Positions 6,988-19,216 are shown, counted from the stretch's first letter. The stretch is DNA of 64,000 nucleotides from Vagococcus zengguangii (GCF_005145005.1 NZ_CP039712.1:713001-777000); one strand, 5' to 3'. The notes: generated by a model from the letters alone, not told the origin. Numbers and translations are program-made.

Positions 6988-8493
6988 ATGAGAGAATTAT
7001 TAGGAGATAAAGATAATCGACGCCTGCAACTTGTTGAAACCATCTATTTAAATCCTGGGATTTCATTAGATGAATTAGCAAATAAATTTACCTTAACAAC
7101 CATGCAAATTCAAATTGACATTGGTTTTTTAAATAAACCGTTAGCACCATTAGAAATTGAAATAACCAAAGATAAAAAATGTTATCTTCGTATTCCTCAG
7201 CACTTATCGACAAAAATTATTTATCAAGTTTTTTTAGAAAATAATATTAATTTTAAATTGCTTGAAGCTATTTTATATAAAGAATATGATCATTATGAGG
7301 AACTTGCTAGTGAGTTGTTTATTTCTCAAGCAACATTAAAGCGGGTCATCAGTTTTATTAATGATTGTTTTAAACCACATGGTGTTTCCATTAAATCTCG
7401 TCCTGTGAGAATTGTCGGTGATGAAGCTAATATTCGCGCGTTTTATTTGTTTTATCTACAAGAACGCTATCCGAATGACCAATACCCATTCGATAAACGA
7501 ATTGATGTGTTTTCCAAAGAACTCGTTAATTTATTTATAGAGAAGTTCCCTGCAGATAAGTTCAATTATGCGAGTAAAATGAGAATGACACGCTACGTTG
7601 CGGTTTCTTTATTAAGAGAAACGAAGAGGCATGAAGTGAAACATGGCGAGATTCCTAAGGATTTAGAAAATTTGGTTACGGATGAAATTGAACGTTATAC
7701 TAATAAAGAAAAGTTTGAATATGTTTTTAAAATGTCACTGACACCCGAACTATATCAGGGATTATTTTTACAATATATCAATTATAGGCATGCGTTTTCT
7801 AATCGTGATTATCATGAAAGAATTGCGCTTGTGTCAGATAATCGGATAATCTATGAAGGGTTAAAAACAACGGTTGAATCTATCGGAGAACAGTTTGATA
7901 TTACCTTAACTCATCCAGAAAATTTACTATTACGGTTATATAATGTTATGTCACTTGGGGCTCATCTGACGATTACCCCTTACGTTATTTATCCAAATCG
8001 TAAAATATTTTTATTATTTAGTCAGTCATTAAAGGCGACAATTTTGGAGCAGTCGAAAACATCATTCATGCAGCACGTACCGATGGTCGCTGAAAGAAAT
8101 GACGCTTATTTTTATGAATTTTTATATTTACTCGTAACCCATTGGCCAGATTTTTATCAAAAAATTATTTATCAAGTGCCTCCTTGTGAAGTGGGGTTGT
8201 TTTTTAATAGTGATGTTGAGCATATGCATTATATGAAAGCTAATTTGTCGTTTCTATATGGTGATAAAATCAAGGTAACAGTTATTGATAGTGAAGAGTT
8301 AGAAAGTTTACCGGAAAAAAGTCGGATGCTTGATTTATTAATTATCAACTTCATTTTGCCAGAGAAAATAACGCTTAATCTTCCTTATGTCAGCGTGGTT
8401 GATGGTCTATCTGAAGATGAAAACAAACAAATCAGAAATTTAATTGATAAAATATACTATGATAAAATGTATCGAAAACGTTTTGAAAAATAA
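6988..8493 (+). CDS. Mga-family (PRD-type) transcriptional regulator
   Basis: A 501-residue protein related to Mga/AtxA-type regulators. Two N-terminal helix-turn-helix domains (about residues 12-60 and 95-150, with LASELFISQATLKRVISFIN) are followed by PRD-like helical regions and a C-terminal EIIB-like part. An in-frame TTG at 6895 would add 31 residues, but AAGGGAG at 6973-6979 places the start at the ATG at 6988, and the extra stretch overlaps a terminator-like hairpin. Family members are phosphorylated by the PTS and couple gene expression to sugar supply. The next transcription unit downstream is a beta-glucoside PTS operon, a plausible target (inference). A terminator follows at 8511-8551. 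Confidence 0.85.
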   Translation: MRELLGDKDNRRLQLVETIYLNPGISLDELANKFTLTTMQIQIDIGFLNKPLAPLEIEITKDKKCYLRIPQHLSTKIIYQVFLENNINFKLLEAILYKEYDHYEELASELFISQATLKRVISFINDCFKPHGVSIKSRPVRIVGDEANIRAFYLFYLQERYPNDQYPFDKRIDVFSKELVNLFIEKFPADKFNYASKMRMTRYVAVSLLRETKRHEVKHGEIPKDLENLVTDEIERYTNKEKFEYVFKMSLTPELYQGLFLQYINYRHAFSNRDYHERIALVSDNRIIYEGLKTTVESIGEQFDITLTHPENLLLRLYNVMSLGAHLTITPYVIYPNRKIFLLFSQSLKATILEQSKTSFMQHVPMVAERNDAYFYEFLYLLVTHWPDFYQKIIYQVPPCEVGLFFNSDVEHMHYMKANLSFLYGDKIKVTVIDSEELESLPEKSRMLDLLIINFILPEKITLNLPYVSVVDGLSEDENKQIRNLIDKIYYDKMYRKRFEK

Positions 8494-8510
8494 AAGAATA
8501 CGCTGAATAT

Positions 8511-8551
8511 AAGACTAGCCAGTTAAATGAAAATTAACAGGCTAGTCTTTT
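8511..8551 (+). terminator. Intrinsic terminator after the Mga-family gene
   Basis: Arms 8511-8526 and 8534-8549 (AAGACTAGCC... / ...GGCTAGTCTT) followed by a T-run. Confidence 0.85.
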
Positions 8552-8611
8552 TACTAGCTCAAAAAATATATTTTTACGAAGCAAATTGAGCTAATTAAAT
8601 GTTTTTTTTGA

Positions 8612-12008
<3,397 letters not shown>

Positions 12009-12010
12009 GA

Positions 12011-12045
12011 AAAAAAGCTGGGACAATTCGTCTCAGCTTTTTTTT
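12011..12045 (+). terminator. Terminator of the beta-glucoside operon
   Basis: Arms 12011-12024 and 12030-12043 (AAAAAAGCTGGGAC / GTCTCAGCTTTTTT), 5-base loop, T-tract. Confidence 0.92.
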
Positions 12046-12242
12046 GATCTAATCATACAATTTTGTACGTTATGCCTTTAGTGTTTAGTTAGTCGCTATT
12101 TGTAAAATTTGATGTTAACGCTATTTATGGAATTTTCAACAAAAACTATTAGGTTATCTTGTTCTTAAATGATTAATTAGGATAGTTTTTCGAGAGTAAA
12201 TATGAAAAAATAATAAAGAGAGTATTTTAGGCGATAAGTGAG

Positions 12243-12263
12243 TTTTACGCTTAAATCGTAAAA
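12243..12263. promoter_or_regulatory. Small inverted repeat before the amidase gene
   Basis: TTTTACG (12243-12249) and CGTAAAA (12257-12263), a perfect 7-bp repeat with a 7-base loop, ending about 8 bases upstream of the ribosome site. It may be an operator or a leader hairpin. The rest of the 12046-12287 gap is AT-rich with no other clear signal. Confidence 0.25.
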
Positions 12264-12287
12264 ATAATCGAAGGAAAGGAACTAAAC

Positions 12288-13733
12288 ATGAAAGATGCGA
12301 CTTATTGGATTAACCAATTGAAAAATAAAGAAATTTCCCATCAAGAATTAATTCATAGTATTAGTAACAAAGTAAAAAAATTGAATCCGGAATTAAATGC
12401 CGTGATTACTTTTTCATCTAGTGATGCTCTATGTGAGATTGAGCAAAGAGAGGGTGTACTTCAAACACCTTTTGCTGGACTCCCTGTGCCGTTAAAAATT
12501 TTAGGACAAAGTAAAAAGGGCTGGCTTGATACGTCAGGTTCTCGCCTGTTTAATGATTACCGAGCATCTGACAGTAACTATTTTGTTGGAAAAATGGAAC
12601 AAGTGGGGTTACTAGCCTTAGGGCAAACGAATAGTCCGGAGTTTGGGTTTAAAAATATTACGGATCCGTTCATTCATGGTGTGACAAGGAATCCTTGGAA
12701 TGTTGCACACTCGCCAGGTGGTTCTAGTGGAGGTGCTGCGGCGGCTGTTGCTTCAGGCATGTTTCCTTTAGCGATGGCGAGTGATGGAGGAGGATCAATT
12801 CGCATTCCAGCATCTTTTTGCGGCTTGATAGGGCTGAAACCCACAAGAGGTCTGATGCCTGTTGGTCCGAGTGGTTGGAGAGGATGGCAAGGGGCTTCGA
12901 TTAGTTTTGGGCTGACACTTTCTGTTCGTGATACTCAATTACTGTTTGATAGCTTAAGAGGTATTCATACAGCGGCTCCTTATCAGCCAGTCAATCTGTT
13001 CATGGATCAAACAAAGCGCCCGTTGAAAATTGCATATTGTCTTGATTCACCAGTAAACAGTATCGTGTCAACAGATGCTAAAATCGCTTTACAAAAAACA
13101 CTCAAACAATTAGAAAAAATGGGACATCAATTGGTTTCAGTTAACTACCCTGTTGATGGCATTCGTCTCATTAGAAGTTATTATGCAATGAATGGTGGAG
13201 AGACAGCCGCGATGTTTAAACAAATTGAAAAAAACTTCAACCGTTCGATGACCATTGAGGATATGGAATTAATGACATGGGGGATTTATCAGTACGGGAA
13301 TAAAATAGACGCGGCCGATTATATCGAAGCGTTGCAAAGTTGGGATGAAGCAGCGTTTCAAATGGAAGAACTCTTTGATGATTATGATTTATTTTTATCT
13401 CCAACCACCGCAACTACTGCTCCTAAAGTGGATGCACCGCTTGTTTCTGAAGCAATTCAGGAGCGTTTACGACTAAGCGAACGGTTAAATCAAACTCAGG
13501 CAGCACAATTAATTGAAGAGATGTTTGCAGATAGTTTAGCTTTAACTCCTTACACACAACTGGCTAATTTAACGGGTCAGCCAGCGATAAGCTTACCTGT
13601 CCATATCGGTGAAAATGGTTTACCAATCGGTGTGCAGTTGATGGCTAAGCGAGGGAATGATCAATTATTATTAGATATAGCTGCTCAGTTGGAGCAAGAA
13701 GAATTGTTTGAATTGCCACATATTAATCGCTAA
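12288..13733 (+). CDS. Amidase-signature-family amidase
   Basis: A 481-residue amidase-signature enzyme. The catalytic Ser-cisSer-Lys elements are visible: a Lys in PVPLKILGQ (about residue 72), then the Gly/Ser-rich block [17 protein letters not shown] and [17 protein letters not shown] carrying the cis-Ser and nucleophilic Ser. This family hydrolyses C-N amide bonds. It includes GatA, but no gatC or gatB is adjacent and the C-terminal half differs, so a stand-alone amidase of unknown substrate is more likely. The start has AAGGAAAGG 8 bases upstream. It is monocistronic and convergent with yxeA, sharing a terminator. Confidence 0.88.
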   Translation: MKDATYWINQLKNKEISHQELIHSISNKVKKLNPELNAVITFSSSDALCEIEQREGVLQTPFAGLPVPLKILGQSKKGWLDTSGSRLFNDYRASDSNYFVGKMEQVGLLALGQTNSPEFGFKNITDPFIHGVTRNPWNVAHSPGGSSGGAAAAVASGMFPLAMASDGGGSIRIPASFCGLIGLKPTRGLMPVGPSGWRGWQGASISFGLTLSVRDTQLLFDSLRGIHTAAPYQPVNLFMDQTKRPLKIAYCLDSPVNSIVSTDAKIALQKTLKQLEKMGHQLVSVNYPVDGIRLIRSYYAMNGGETAAMFKQIEKNFNRSMTIEDMELMTWGIYQYGNKIDAADYIEALQSWDEAAFQMEELFDDYDLFLSPTTATTAPKVDAPLVSEAIQERLRLSERLNQTQAAQLIEEMFADSLALTPYTQLANLTGQPAISLPVHIGENGLPIGVQLMAKRGNDQLLLDIAAQLEQEELFELPHINR

Positions 13734-13770
13734 AAAGGAGCTGTGACACTTGTTAGTCACAGCTCCTTAA
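13733..13770. terminator. Terminator between convergent amidase and yxeA-like genes
   Basis: Perfect 13-bp stem, arms 13735-13747 and 13756-13768 (AAGGAGCTGTGAC / GTCACAGCTCCTT). The minus-strand side has the better T-run. Confidence 0.88.
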
Positions 13771-13774
13771 GTTT

Positions 13775-14155
13775 CTATTGTAACTTGTTAACCAAGTTAG
13801 TTGGTACATCGTTCATGTCGATAACTGATTTTTTAATGATACGTTTTTCGCTTGCATCAAATTTCATGACTGTTCCAGCTTCATAAGCGGACCCATTTTT
13901 ATCACGTCCAGTTGTGATAACATCAAATTTTAATTGACGTGCATTACCGTCTTCATCGTACGCAGTTACTTCGTATTTAAATCCTTTACCTAGTGCGTTA
14001 CCGCTGTCGTCTTTAATAGTTGTTTCTTCTGGAAGTGGTTCACTGATTACGCCATAGTAATCTTGACCGACATAGGTTGATTGATAGTAGTTCCATGCTT
14101 TATACCCTCCAAGTGCTAACAAGACAACAATTATTAATCCAAAAAAGTTTTTCAT
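13775..14155 (-). CDS. YxeA family protein (DUF1093)
   Basis: A 126-residue exported or membrane-anchored protein: an N-terminal hydrophobic segment (residues 4-20, FFGLIIVVLLALGGYKA), then a small beta-rich domain with the family features YYGVISEP and FKYEVTAYDEDGNARQLKFD. YxeA/DUF1093 proteins are common in Bacillus and Lactobacillales and have an OB-like fold; their function is unknown. There is no lipobox cysteine, so it is probably a membrane anchor or cleaved signal peptide. The ribosome site GAGGAAA is correctly placed. It is monocistronic, with the terminator at 13733-13770. Confidence 0.85.
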   Translation of the reverse strand: MKNFFGLIIVVLLALGGYKAWNYYQSTYVGQDYYGVISEPLPEETTIKDDSGNALGKGFKYEVTAYDEDGNARQLKFDVITTGRDKNGSAYEAGTVMKFDASEKRIIKKSVIDMNDVPTNLVNKLQ

Positions 14156-14282
14156 ATTATTTTCCTCTTTTCATCATTTAACTTACTTATAATTTAACAT
14201 GGACGTCATCAAAATAAATCAGACTTATGACCTATATTTTGCTAGGCTTTTTGGATGAAAAGATATTTTTTAGTTTATATAA

Positions 14283-14291
14283 TGTTATAAT
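14283..14291 (+). promoter_or_regulatory. Extended -10 element of the PAP2 gene
   Basis: TG-T-TATAAT at 14283-14291. The associated -35 is weak. The transcript would start near 14298, consistent with the GTG start at 14326 rather than the earlier ATG at 14227. Confidence 0.5.
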
Positions 14292-14325
14292 TATAGTGAG
14301 AGAAGATAATAGAGGTGAGAATAAA

Positions 14326-14913
14326 GTGTTAGTAGTTGTTGGGTGTATTGCTTGTTTAATATTTAGTGTCATCGTTTTTTTAGTTATGAATCATAAAACG
14401 AATCAAATTGACGAAGCCGTTATGAATTTTGCGTTAGATCATCGTACGAGAGTCTGGACACTAGCTATGAAATTTTTTACGGAAGTAGGAAAAGCTATGC
14501 CAGTTGCTTTTATATGTTTAATGAATTATTTTTATTTTTCAAAAGATTTATTTTTTGCAAATGAATTATTGATTTGTTTAGGAGTAGGGATGTTAGTTGC
14601 CTACTTATTTAAGATTACGATAAAGCGAGAACGACCAGATGAGCACCGTTTAGTGCAAGAAAAAGATTATAGCTTTCCTAGTTATCATGCCTTGGGCTCA
14701 GGTTTAATTTATTTTTCAATTATTCTAGAATTGCTTAGTCGTGGAGCGAGTTATCATTGGTTAGGTCTGCTGATTTGTGTGATTTTCCTAGTTATGATTG
14801 GTTACAGCCGTGTTTATTTGGGGATTCATTATATTAGTGATGTTCTTGGTGGTTGGAGCTTAGGTATAACACTTGCTTGTTTTGTCAGATTAATTTATAG
14901 ACTGTCTATTTGA
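14326..14913 (+). CDS. PAP2-family membrane phosphatase
   Basis: A 195-residue integral membrane phosphatase with the three PAP2 motifs in order: KITIKRERPDE (about residue 105, K-x6-RP), PSYHALGSG (PSxH) and SRVYLGIHYISD (SR-x5-H-x3-D). About five or six membrane segments surround them. Substrates in the family are lipid phosphates such as undecaprenyl pyrophosphate or phosphatidylglycerol phosphate; the exact one cannot be told. The GTG at 14326 is chosen because AGAGGTGAG precedes it and an extended -10 lies at 14283-14291; an upstream ATG at 14227 would be in frame but lies before that promoter. Its stop codon overlaps the -35 of the next unit. Confidence 0.88.
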   Translation: MLVVVGCIACLIFSVIVFLVMNHKTNQIDEAVMNFALDHRTRVWTLAMKFFTEVGKAMPVAFICLMNYFYFSKDLFFANELLICLGVGMLVAYLFKITIKRERPDEHRLVQEKDYSFPSYHALGSGLIYFSIILELLSRGASYHWLGLLICVIFLVMIGYSRVYLGIHYISDVLGGWSLGITLACFVRLIYRLSI

Positions 14914-14937
14914 CAAATTGTAAATTTCAGGTATGAT
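14910..14937 (+). promoter_or_regulatory. Promoter of the guanidine-riboswitch ykkCD unit
   Basis: TTGACA at 14910-14915 and TATGAT at 14932-14937 with a 16-bp spacer. The -35 overlaps the stop codon of the PAP2 gene. Confidence 0.75.
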
Positions 14938-14950
14938 TAAATTATTAAGT

Positions 14951-15048
14951 TTTCTAGGGTTCCGCATCATCTACATGATGGCCTGGTCCGAGGGGAAACG
15001 CGCAAATAATTATTTGCGTCACACGGAAGGACAAAATCCTGGGAGAAG
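14951..15048 (+). ncRNA. Guanidine-I riboswitch (ykkC-yxkD class)
   Basis: The aptamer shows the conserved blocks of the guanidine-I (ykkC) class in order: CTAGGGTTCCG (14954-14964), a small hairpin, GCCTGGTCCGAGGGG (14981-14995), a variable hairpin around 15000-15018, and ACACGGAAGGACAAAATCC (15021-15039) followed by TGGGAGA. The 3' part overlaps the 5' arm of a strong terminator (15036-15081). The expected logic is that guanidine binding stabilises the aptamer and lets transcription continue into the exporter genes. The genes downstream are SMR guanidinium exporters, the classic partner of this class. Confidence 0.95.
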
Positions 15049-15082
15049 ATTGTACTAACAATCTTTTCTCAGGATTTTTTTA
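15036..15082 (+). terminator. Expression-platform terminator of the guanidine-I riboswitch
   Basis: Arms 15036-15053 and 15058-15075 form an 18-bp stem with a 4-base loop followed by seven T. The 5' arm shares bases with the aptamer's last conserved strand, so aptamer and terminator are mutually exclusive. Confidence 0.92.
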
Positions 15083-15104
15083 TTATTTAAGGAGGATGAA
15101 TAGT

Positions 15105-15437
15105 GTGAACAAAAATTGGTTAATGATTATTATAGCGGGTATTGTTGAAGTTGGGTGGGTGATTGGATTAAAGCACTCTAGCAATTTGTGGGAATACTTA
15201 TTAACGCTACTGGCAATATTTTTTAGTTTTTATTTTTTAATTAAAGCCAGTCAGGAACTAGCGGTTGGGACTGCCTATGCCGTCTTTGTTGGCATTGGGA
15301 CAACCGGTACGATTTTAATGGATACGTTACTTTTTGGTAGTACGTTATCCATTGTCAAAGTATTATTAATTATGACTCTTTTAGCAGGTGTGATGGGGTT
15401 AAAATTATTAAGTGATCATTCAGAAGGAGGACATTAA
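15105..15437 (+). CDS. ykkC: Guanidinium exporter subunit YkkC (SMR family)
   Basis: A 110-residue small-multidrug-resistance protein with four membrane helices. The helix-1 glutamate is present in IIIAGIVEVGWVIGLKHSS, and helix 3 carries GTAYAVFVGIGTTGTI. It closely resembles Bacillus YkkC. Together with the next gene it should form a heterodimeric, proton-coupled exporter of guanidinium. The GTG at 15105 is preferred over the ATG at 15096 because AAGGAGG (15089-15095) abuts the ATG with no spacing but lies 9 bases from the GTG. The riboswitch at 14951-15048 controls the unit. The 3' end overlaps the ribosome site of ykkD, implying coupled translation. Confidence 0.93.
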   Translation: MNKNWLMIIIAGIVEVGWVIGLKHSSNLWEYLLTLLAIFFSFYFLIKASQELAVGTAYAVFVGIGTTGTILMDTLLFGSTLSIVKVLLIMTLLAGVMGLKLLSDHSEGGH

Positions 15438-15438
15438 C

Positions 15439-15753
15439 ATGGCATGGGGATATTTAATTTTAGCTGGAGTTTTTGAGATGGTTGGGGTGTCATTAATTAA
15501 TAAATTCAACCAAGAAAAATCACTGCAAGCAGTTATTTATCTGTTGCTAGGGTTTGGGGCAAGTTTTTTCTTTTTGAACTTAGCAATGAATGATATTAGT
15601 ATGGGAACTGCTTATGCGATTTGGACAGGTATTGGAGCAGCAGGTGGCGCTTTAATGGGAATGCTATTTTATGGTGAAGCCAAAGATTGGCGTCGTATTG
15701 TGTGTTTGTTATTAATTATTGGTTCGGCAATTGGTTTGAAATTAGTTGCTTAG
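15439..15753 (+). CDS. ykkD: Guanidinium exporter subunit YkkD (SMR family)
   Basis: A 104-residue SMR protein with four membrane helices, the helix-1 glutamate in ILAGVFEMVGVSLINKF and the conserved SMGTAYAIWTGIGAAGGA. It matches Bacillus YkkD and is the obligate partner of YkkC. The ATG at 15439 lies one base after the ykkC stop and 8 bases after AGGAGG (15425-15430), so it is preferred to the in-frame ATG at 15412. Paired SMR genes under a guanidine-I riboswitch export guanidinium rather than broad drugs. No strong hairpin terminator is seen immediately downstream (15754-15860). Confidence 0.93.
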   Translation: MAWGYLILAGVFEMVGVSLINKFNQEKSLQAVIYLLLGFGASFFFLNLAMNDISMGTAYAIWTGIGAAGGALMGMLFYGEAKDWRRIVCLLLIIGSAIGLKLVA

Positions 15754-15880
15754 GTTGCTGTGTCGAAAAAGAATGCGGACGAATTATTTTGGTGAAGCAC
15801 TCTTCTAATGGTATGATAGAGATGAAGTCAGATTGATGTTATTTAACGTTAAAATAATTAAGTCAAGATGGAGGCGTCCT

Positions 15881-16330
15881 ATGGAGAATACATTGAATTT
15901 AGAAGGGGTTAGTTTTTTTCATTTTTATATTGGCGGACAATTTATCGGTTATCCAAATGTAAAAATTAAAGAAAAAGACGAACAAATTAAGGTAAGTATG
16001 TCTTATGGTTATTCGCTGGAAAATCTAGAGCCAGAAGATGATATGCCAACACTTACTGAAGAAGATTTTCGTTTGTTTTTAGCAGAAGTCTTTTTGTTAA
16101 TTGAAGGCTGGGAGCCGCGGTACGTTAATTACGATATGCTAGATGGGACACAGTGGGGAATGACGCTTTCGTACAGTGATTTAGATGATGAAAATAATCG
16201 AACTGAAGATATGAATGATTTAGCAGATACATTAATCATTTCTGGTAGTAATGCTTTTCCAGAAAATTTTGATACAATCTACGCGTTGATGGCAAAATAT
16301 GGGATTAAAAATCCTGAATTCAAATATTAA
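15881..16330 (+). CDS. Hypothetical acidic protein
   Basis: A 149-residue acidic, soluble protein of no family I recognise. The ATG at 15881 has GGAGG 6 bases upstream; an upstream in-frame ATG at 15833 lacks one. Aromatic-rich alternating stretches (SFFHFYIGGQFIGYPNVKI, WGMTLSYSDLDDE) suggest beta strands. An acidic loop (ENLEPEDDMPTLTEED) and a final helix follow. No membrane segment, cysteine pair or catalytic motif is visible. It is monocistronic and ends at a hairpin (16336-16379), convergent with mgtA. No function is proposed. Confidence 0.75.
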   Translation: MENTLNLEGVSFFHFYIGGQFIGYPNVKIKEKDEQIKVSMSYGYSLENLEPEDDMPTLTEEDFRLFLAEVFLLIEGWEPRYVNYDMLDGTQWGMTLSYSDLDDENNRTEDMNDLADTLIISGSNAFPENFDTIYALMAKYGIKNPEFKY

Positions 16331-16335
16331 TAGTA

Positions 16336-16379
16336 AAACCAGTCGGTTATCTTAAAAGATACTCGACTGGTTTATTTTT
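16336..16379. terminator. Terminator between convergent 15881 gene and mgtA
   Basis: Arms 16336-16345 and 16364-16373 (AAACCAGTCG / CGACTGGTTT) followed by a T-rich tail. Confidence 0.8.
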
Positions 16380-16385
16380 ATGTCG

Positions 16386-19025
16386 TTATAGTAACTCGCC
16401 GTACTTCTTCATATAGAAGTGCTTAACCACGGTCACTAGTAATAAGTATGCCAAGACGGTAATAATTAGCCATAGCCAATAATTACCAGGCAGTGGAGCT
16501 AAATCAAGATTAGTTCCTAGAGCTGTGAAAGGTAAGATTGTGCCAACTATAATCCCTAAGCTAGTGATGGTTGTCATAATAAAGGAAGCATTACTTTGTA
16601 GAAACGGAATTTTGGGTGTTCGTAAAGTATGTAAGACCAAAGTTTGGGTCCATAGTGATTCAACAAACCAACCAGCATGGAATAGGGCGATAAAGGCAAC
16701 TTTTTGACCGGCGTCTAGCGTATGGAACGGCCCCCCTATAACTTGTGGACAAATATAGTAGAACATAAGAATAAAGGTCGTAATGTCAAATACAGAGCTC
16801 GTTGGTCCGAACCAAAACATGAAGTTACCGATACTTGATGCATCCCATTTCTTGGGTTTATCCAAATATTCTTTGTCCATTCTATCCCAAGGAATTGAAA
16901 TACATGATAAATCATATATCAAGTTTAAAAACAAAATTTGAATCGGTAACATGGGAATAAATGGCAACATTAAGCTGGCTGCTAGGACAGAAAACATGTT
17001 ACCAAAGTTTGAACTTGCCGTTGTTTTAACATATTTCATGATATTACCGAAAATTTCACGTCCAGATAAAATGCCTTTTTCTAGGACCATTAAATCTTTT
17101 TCTAATAAGATCACATCGGCGCTTTCTTTAGCAATATCAACTGCAGTATCAACAGAAATACCTACATCGGCGGCTTTCATTGCAGCTGCATCATTAATAC
17201 CATCGCCCATAAAGCCAACGGTGTGCCCGTTTTCGCGAAGTAAGGTGACTAAATCAGATTTTTGTGTTGGGTTTAGTTTAACAAAAATCTGATGTGTTTC
17301 AACTACGTCTTTTAGTTCGTCATCGCTAAAGGTTGCTAGTTCATCACCAGAAATAATTGTCTCAACAGGTAGCCCGACTTGTTGGCAGACGGTTGTTGTG
17401 ACTAATTCGTTGTCTCCTGTGAAGACTTTTACCCCGACACCATGTTCTTTTAACGCTTCAAGGGCTGCCTTAGTGGTTTCTTTTGGTGGATCTAAGAAGG
17501 CTAGGTAACCAATTAAGACCATATTAGCTTCATCTTTTGTAGAAAATTCACCTTCCACACTTGGATTAGTTTTTTGAGAAACACCTAAGACACGCATACC
17601 ATCTCGATTTAATTCTTCTACTTTGGATAAAATAGTTTGTCGTTCCTTAGCGGTGATTGGCATTACACGGCCATCATACTCGACGAAAGATGAAATAGCT
17701 AACATTTCTTCGATAGCACCCTTAGTAATCATTTGGCGTTTGCCATGTTCATCTTGCATCACCACACTCATACGACGACGTTCAAAATCGAATGGGATTT
17801 CATCTACCTTGGTGTAGTTTATATTCAAACTAGCAACGTCTAACAACTCATTAGCTTCTTCAATAATTGCGACATCAAGTAGATTTTTTAAACCTGTTTG
17901 GTAGTAACTATTTAAATACGCATGTTTCAGCACACGATCATCTTCCAAACCATTACAATTTAAGTGGTATTCTAAAATAATTTTATCTTGTGTTAATGTG
18001 CCCGTTTTATCGGTACATAGGACATCAATGGCACCAAAGTTCTGAATGGCGTTTAAATTTTTGATAATAGTACCTTCTTTGGCCATTTTATTGGACCCTT
18101 TAACTAAATTAGTGGTGACAATCATCGGTAACATTTCAGGGGTTAAACCAACGGCTACGGACAGTCCAAATAAGAAAGCCTCTAGCCAGTTATTAATAGT
18201 GATACCGTTAATAATCACCACCAATGGCGCCATGATGGCCATAAACTTGATTAATAACATTGAGGTTTTATTAATACCAATTTCAAAGCTGGTAGGAATC
18301 GGTTTTTCAGATAGTGTATCAGCAATTGAACCGAACATCGTGTCATTACCTGTAGCAATGACTAGTGCTTCGGCACTTCCGCTAATAACGTCACTCCCCA
18401 TAAAGAGTAAGTTATCATAACTTGTGTCGCTTTGCGGTTCCAAAATAGTGCTTTCGGCTATTTTTTCAACAGGATAGCTTTCACCTGTTAATGAAGACTG
18501 CGAAATAAATAAATCTTTACTTGATAATAGTCTAAGGTCGGCTGGAATCATATCGCCAGCAGCTAATTTAATTATATCGCCACAAACAACGTCTTCAATT
18601 GGTAATTCAATTGCCTCACCATTTCGACGTACATTCGTTGTTACTTTGACCAGTGACTTTAATTGTTCCGTCGCGCGATTTGATTTTACGGACTGAATCA
18701 ACGTCATGGTGCCGCTGACAACGACCATTAAAGTTATAATGAAGACAGCAAATAAATCACGTTCTCCGGGTGGTGCAATCACATAATCGGTAATAAAAGA
18801 AATAATCGCTAATGTGATCAATACTAATGTAAAGGGGGTAATGTACGCTTTTAAAATTTCTACTAATAAAGGTGTTTTCTTACCGTTTGAGAGCTGGTTC
18901 GCTCCAAATTGTTGACGGTTTTCTTCCGCATCGCGGGTTGTTAGTCCATTAGTTGATGTATTAAAATGGTCAAATAGATTTGTGATACTAGTAGTGGCAA
19001 ATTCGAAATATTGTTTCTTGTTCAT
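16386..19025 (-). CDS. mgtA: Magnesium-transporting P-type ATPase MgtA
   Basis: An 879-residue P-type ATPase of the P3B Mg2+ group. It has N- and C-terminal cation-ATPase membrane domains, the actuator loop SLTGESYPVEK, the phosphorylation site Asp339 in CTDKTGTLT, and the hinge GDGINDAAAMKAADVGIS. About ten membrane helices are visible, with the MgtA/MgtB-type C-terminal end. It imports Mg2+ down its gradient using ATP. The ATG is preceded by GAGGAAACC. An M-box magnesium riboswitch with terminator (19217-19480) lies upstream on the same strand, as expected. Between terminator and mgtA is a 33-codon frame with a strong ribosome site (19092-19193). Confidence 0.96.
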   Translation of the reverse strand: MNKKQYFEFATTSITNLFDHFNTSTNGLTTRDAEENRQQFGANQLSNGKKTPLLVEILKAYITPFTLVLITLAIISFITDYVIAPPGERDLFAVFIITLMVVVSGTMTLIQSVKSNRATEQLKSLVKVTTNVRRNGEAIELPIEDVVCGDIIKLAAGDMIPADLRLLSSKDLFISQSSLTGESYPVEKIAESTILEPQSDTSYDNLLFMGSDVISGSAEALVIATGNDTMFGSIADTLSEKPIPTSFEIGINKTSMLLIKFMAIMAPLVVIINGITINNWLEAFLFGLSVAVGLTPEMLPMIVTTNLVKGSNKMAKEGTIIKNLNAIQNFGAIDVLCTDKTGTLTQDKIILEYHLNCNGLEDDRVLKHAYLNSYYQTGLKNLLDVAIIEEANELLDVASLNINYTKVDEIPFDFERRRMSVVMQDEHGKRQMITKGAIEEMLAISSFVEYDGRVMPITAKERQTILSKVEELNRDGMRVLGVSQKTNPSVEGEFSTKDEANMVLIGYLAFLDPPKETTKAALEALKEHGVGVKVFTGDNELVTTTVCQQVGLPVETIISGDELATFSDDELKDVVETHQIFVKLNPTQKSDLVTLLRENGHTVGFMGDGINDAAAMKAADVGISVDTAVDIAKESADVILLEKDLMVLEKGILSGREIFGNIMKYVKTTASSNFGNMFSVLAASLMLPFIPMLPIQILFLNLIYDLSCISIPWDRMDKEYLDKPKKWDASSIGNFMFWFGPTSSVFDITTFILMFYYICPQVIGGPFHTLDAGQKVAFIALFHAGWFVESLWTQTLVLHTLRTPKIPFLQSNASFIMTTITSLGIIVGTILPFTALGTNLDLAPLPGNYWLWLIITVLAYLLLVTVVKHFYMKKYGELL

Positions 19026-19091
19026 AATGGTTTCCTCTTTTCATTGTGATTCTGTGTCATGCGTGCTTAATAAATGAGGAAATTATGAAAT

Positions 19092-19193
19092 TCAACCACT
19101 AATTTGAGGCGAAGTATGGTGTTCTTCGTCTAAATAACTTGGTGGTTTTTCTTTTTGAGTCATAATTTCCTGTTCAGATTGACTGTCATCCAT
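19092..19193 (-). CDS. Small acidic 33-residue peptide upstream of mgtA (candidate)
   Basis: An ATG-initiated frame of 33 codons (MDDSQSEQEI..., ending ...TSPQISG) with an ideal AAAGGAGG site 8 bases upstream. It lies between the M-box terminator and mgtA, 66 bp before the mgtA ATG. It is acidic, has a PP pair (KEKPPSYL) and an acidic/His patch (DEEHHT), and no membrane segment. It could be a small protein co-expressed with MgtA or a regulatory leader peptide; leader peptides rich in Pro/acidic residues precede mgtA in enterobacteria, though no homology is claimed. Too short for most gene finders. The ribosome site is the main evidence. Confidence 0.55.
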   Translation of the reverse strand: MDDSQSEQEIMTQKEKPPSYLDEEHHTSPQISG

Positions 19194-19216
19194 GTTCTTC
19201 GCCTCCTTTTTTTGTA

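Noticed and set aside
6852-7043. Minus-strand frame over the Mga leader
   Set aside because: It overlaps hairpins and the regulator start; no family features or ribosome site.
12288-13733. gatA (Asp/Glu-tRNA amidotransferase subunit A)
   Set aside because: No gatC or gatB adjacent and the C-terminal half is unlike GatA; called a general amidase instead.
16525-18420. Several plus-strand frames opposite mgtA
   Set aside because: All lie antisense to conserved ATPase domains and show no independent features.
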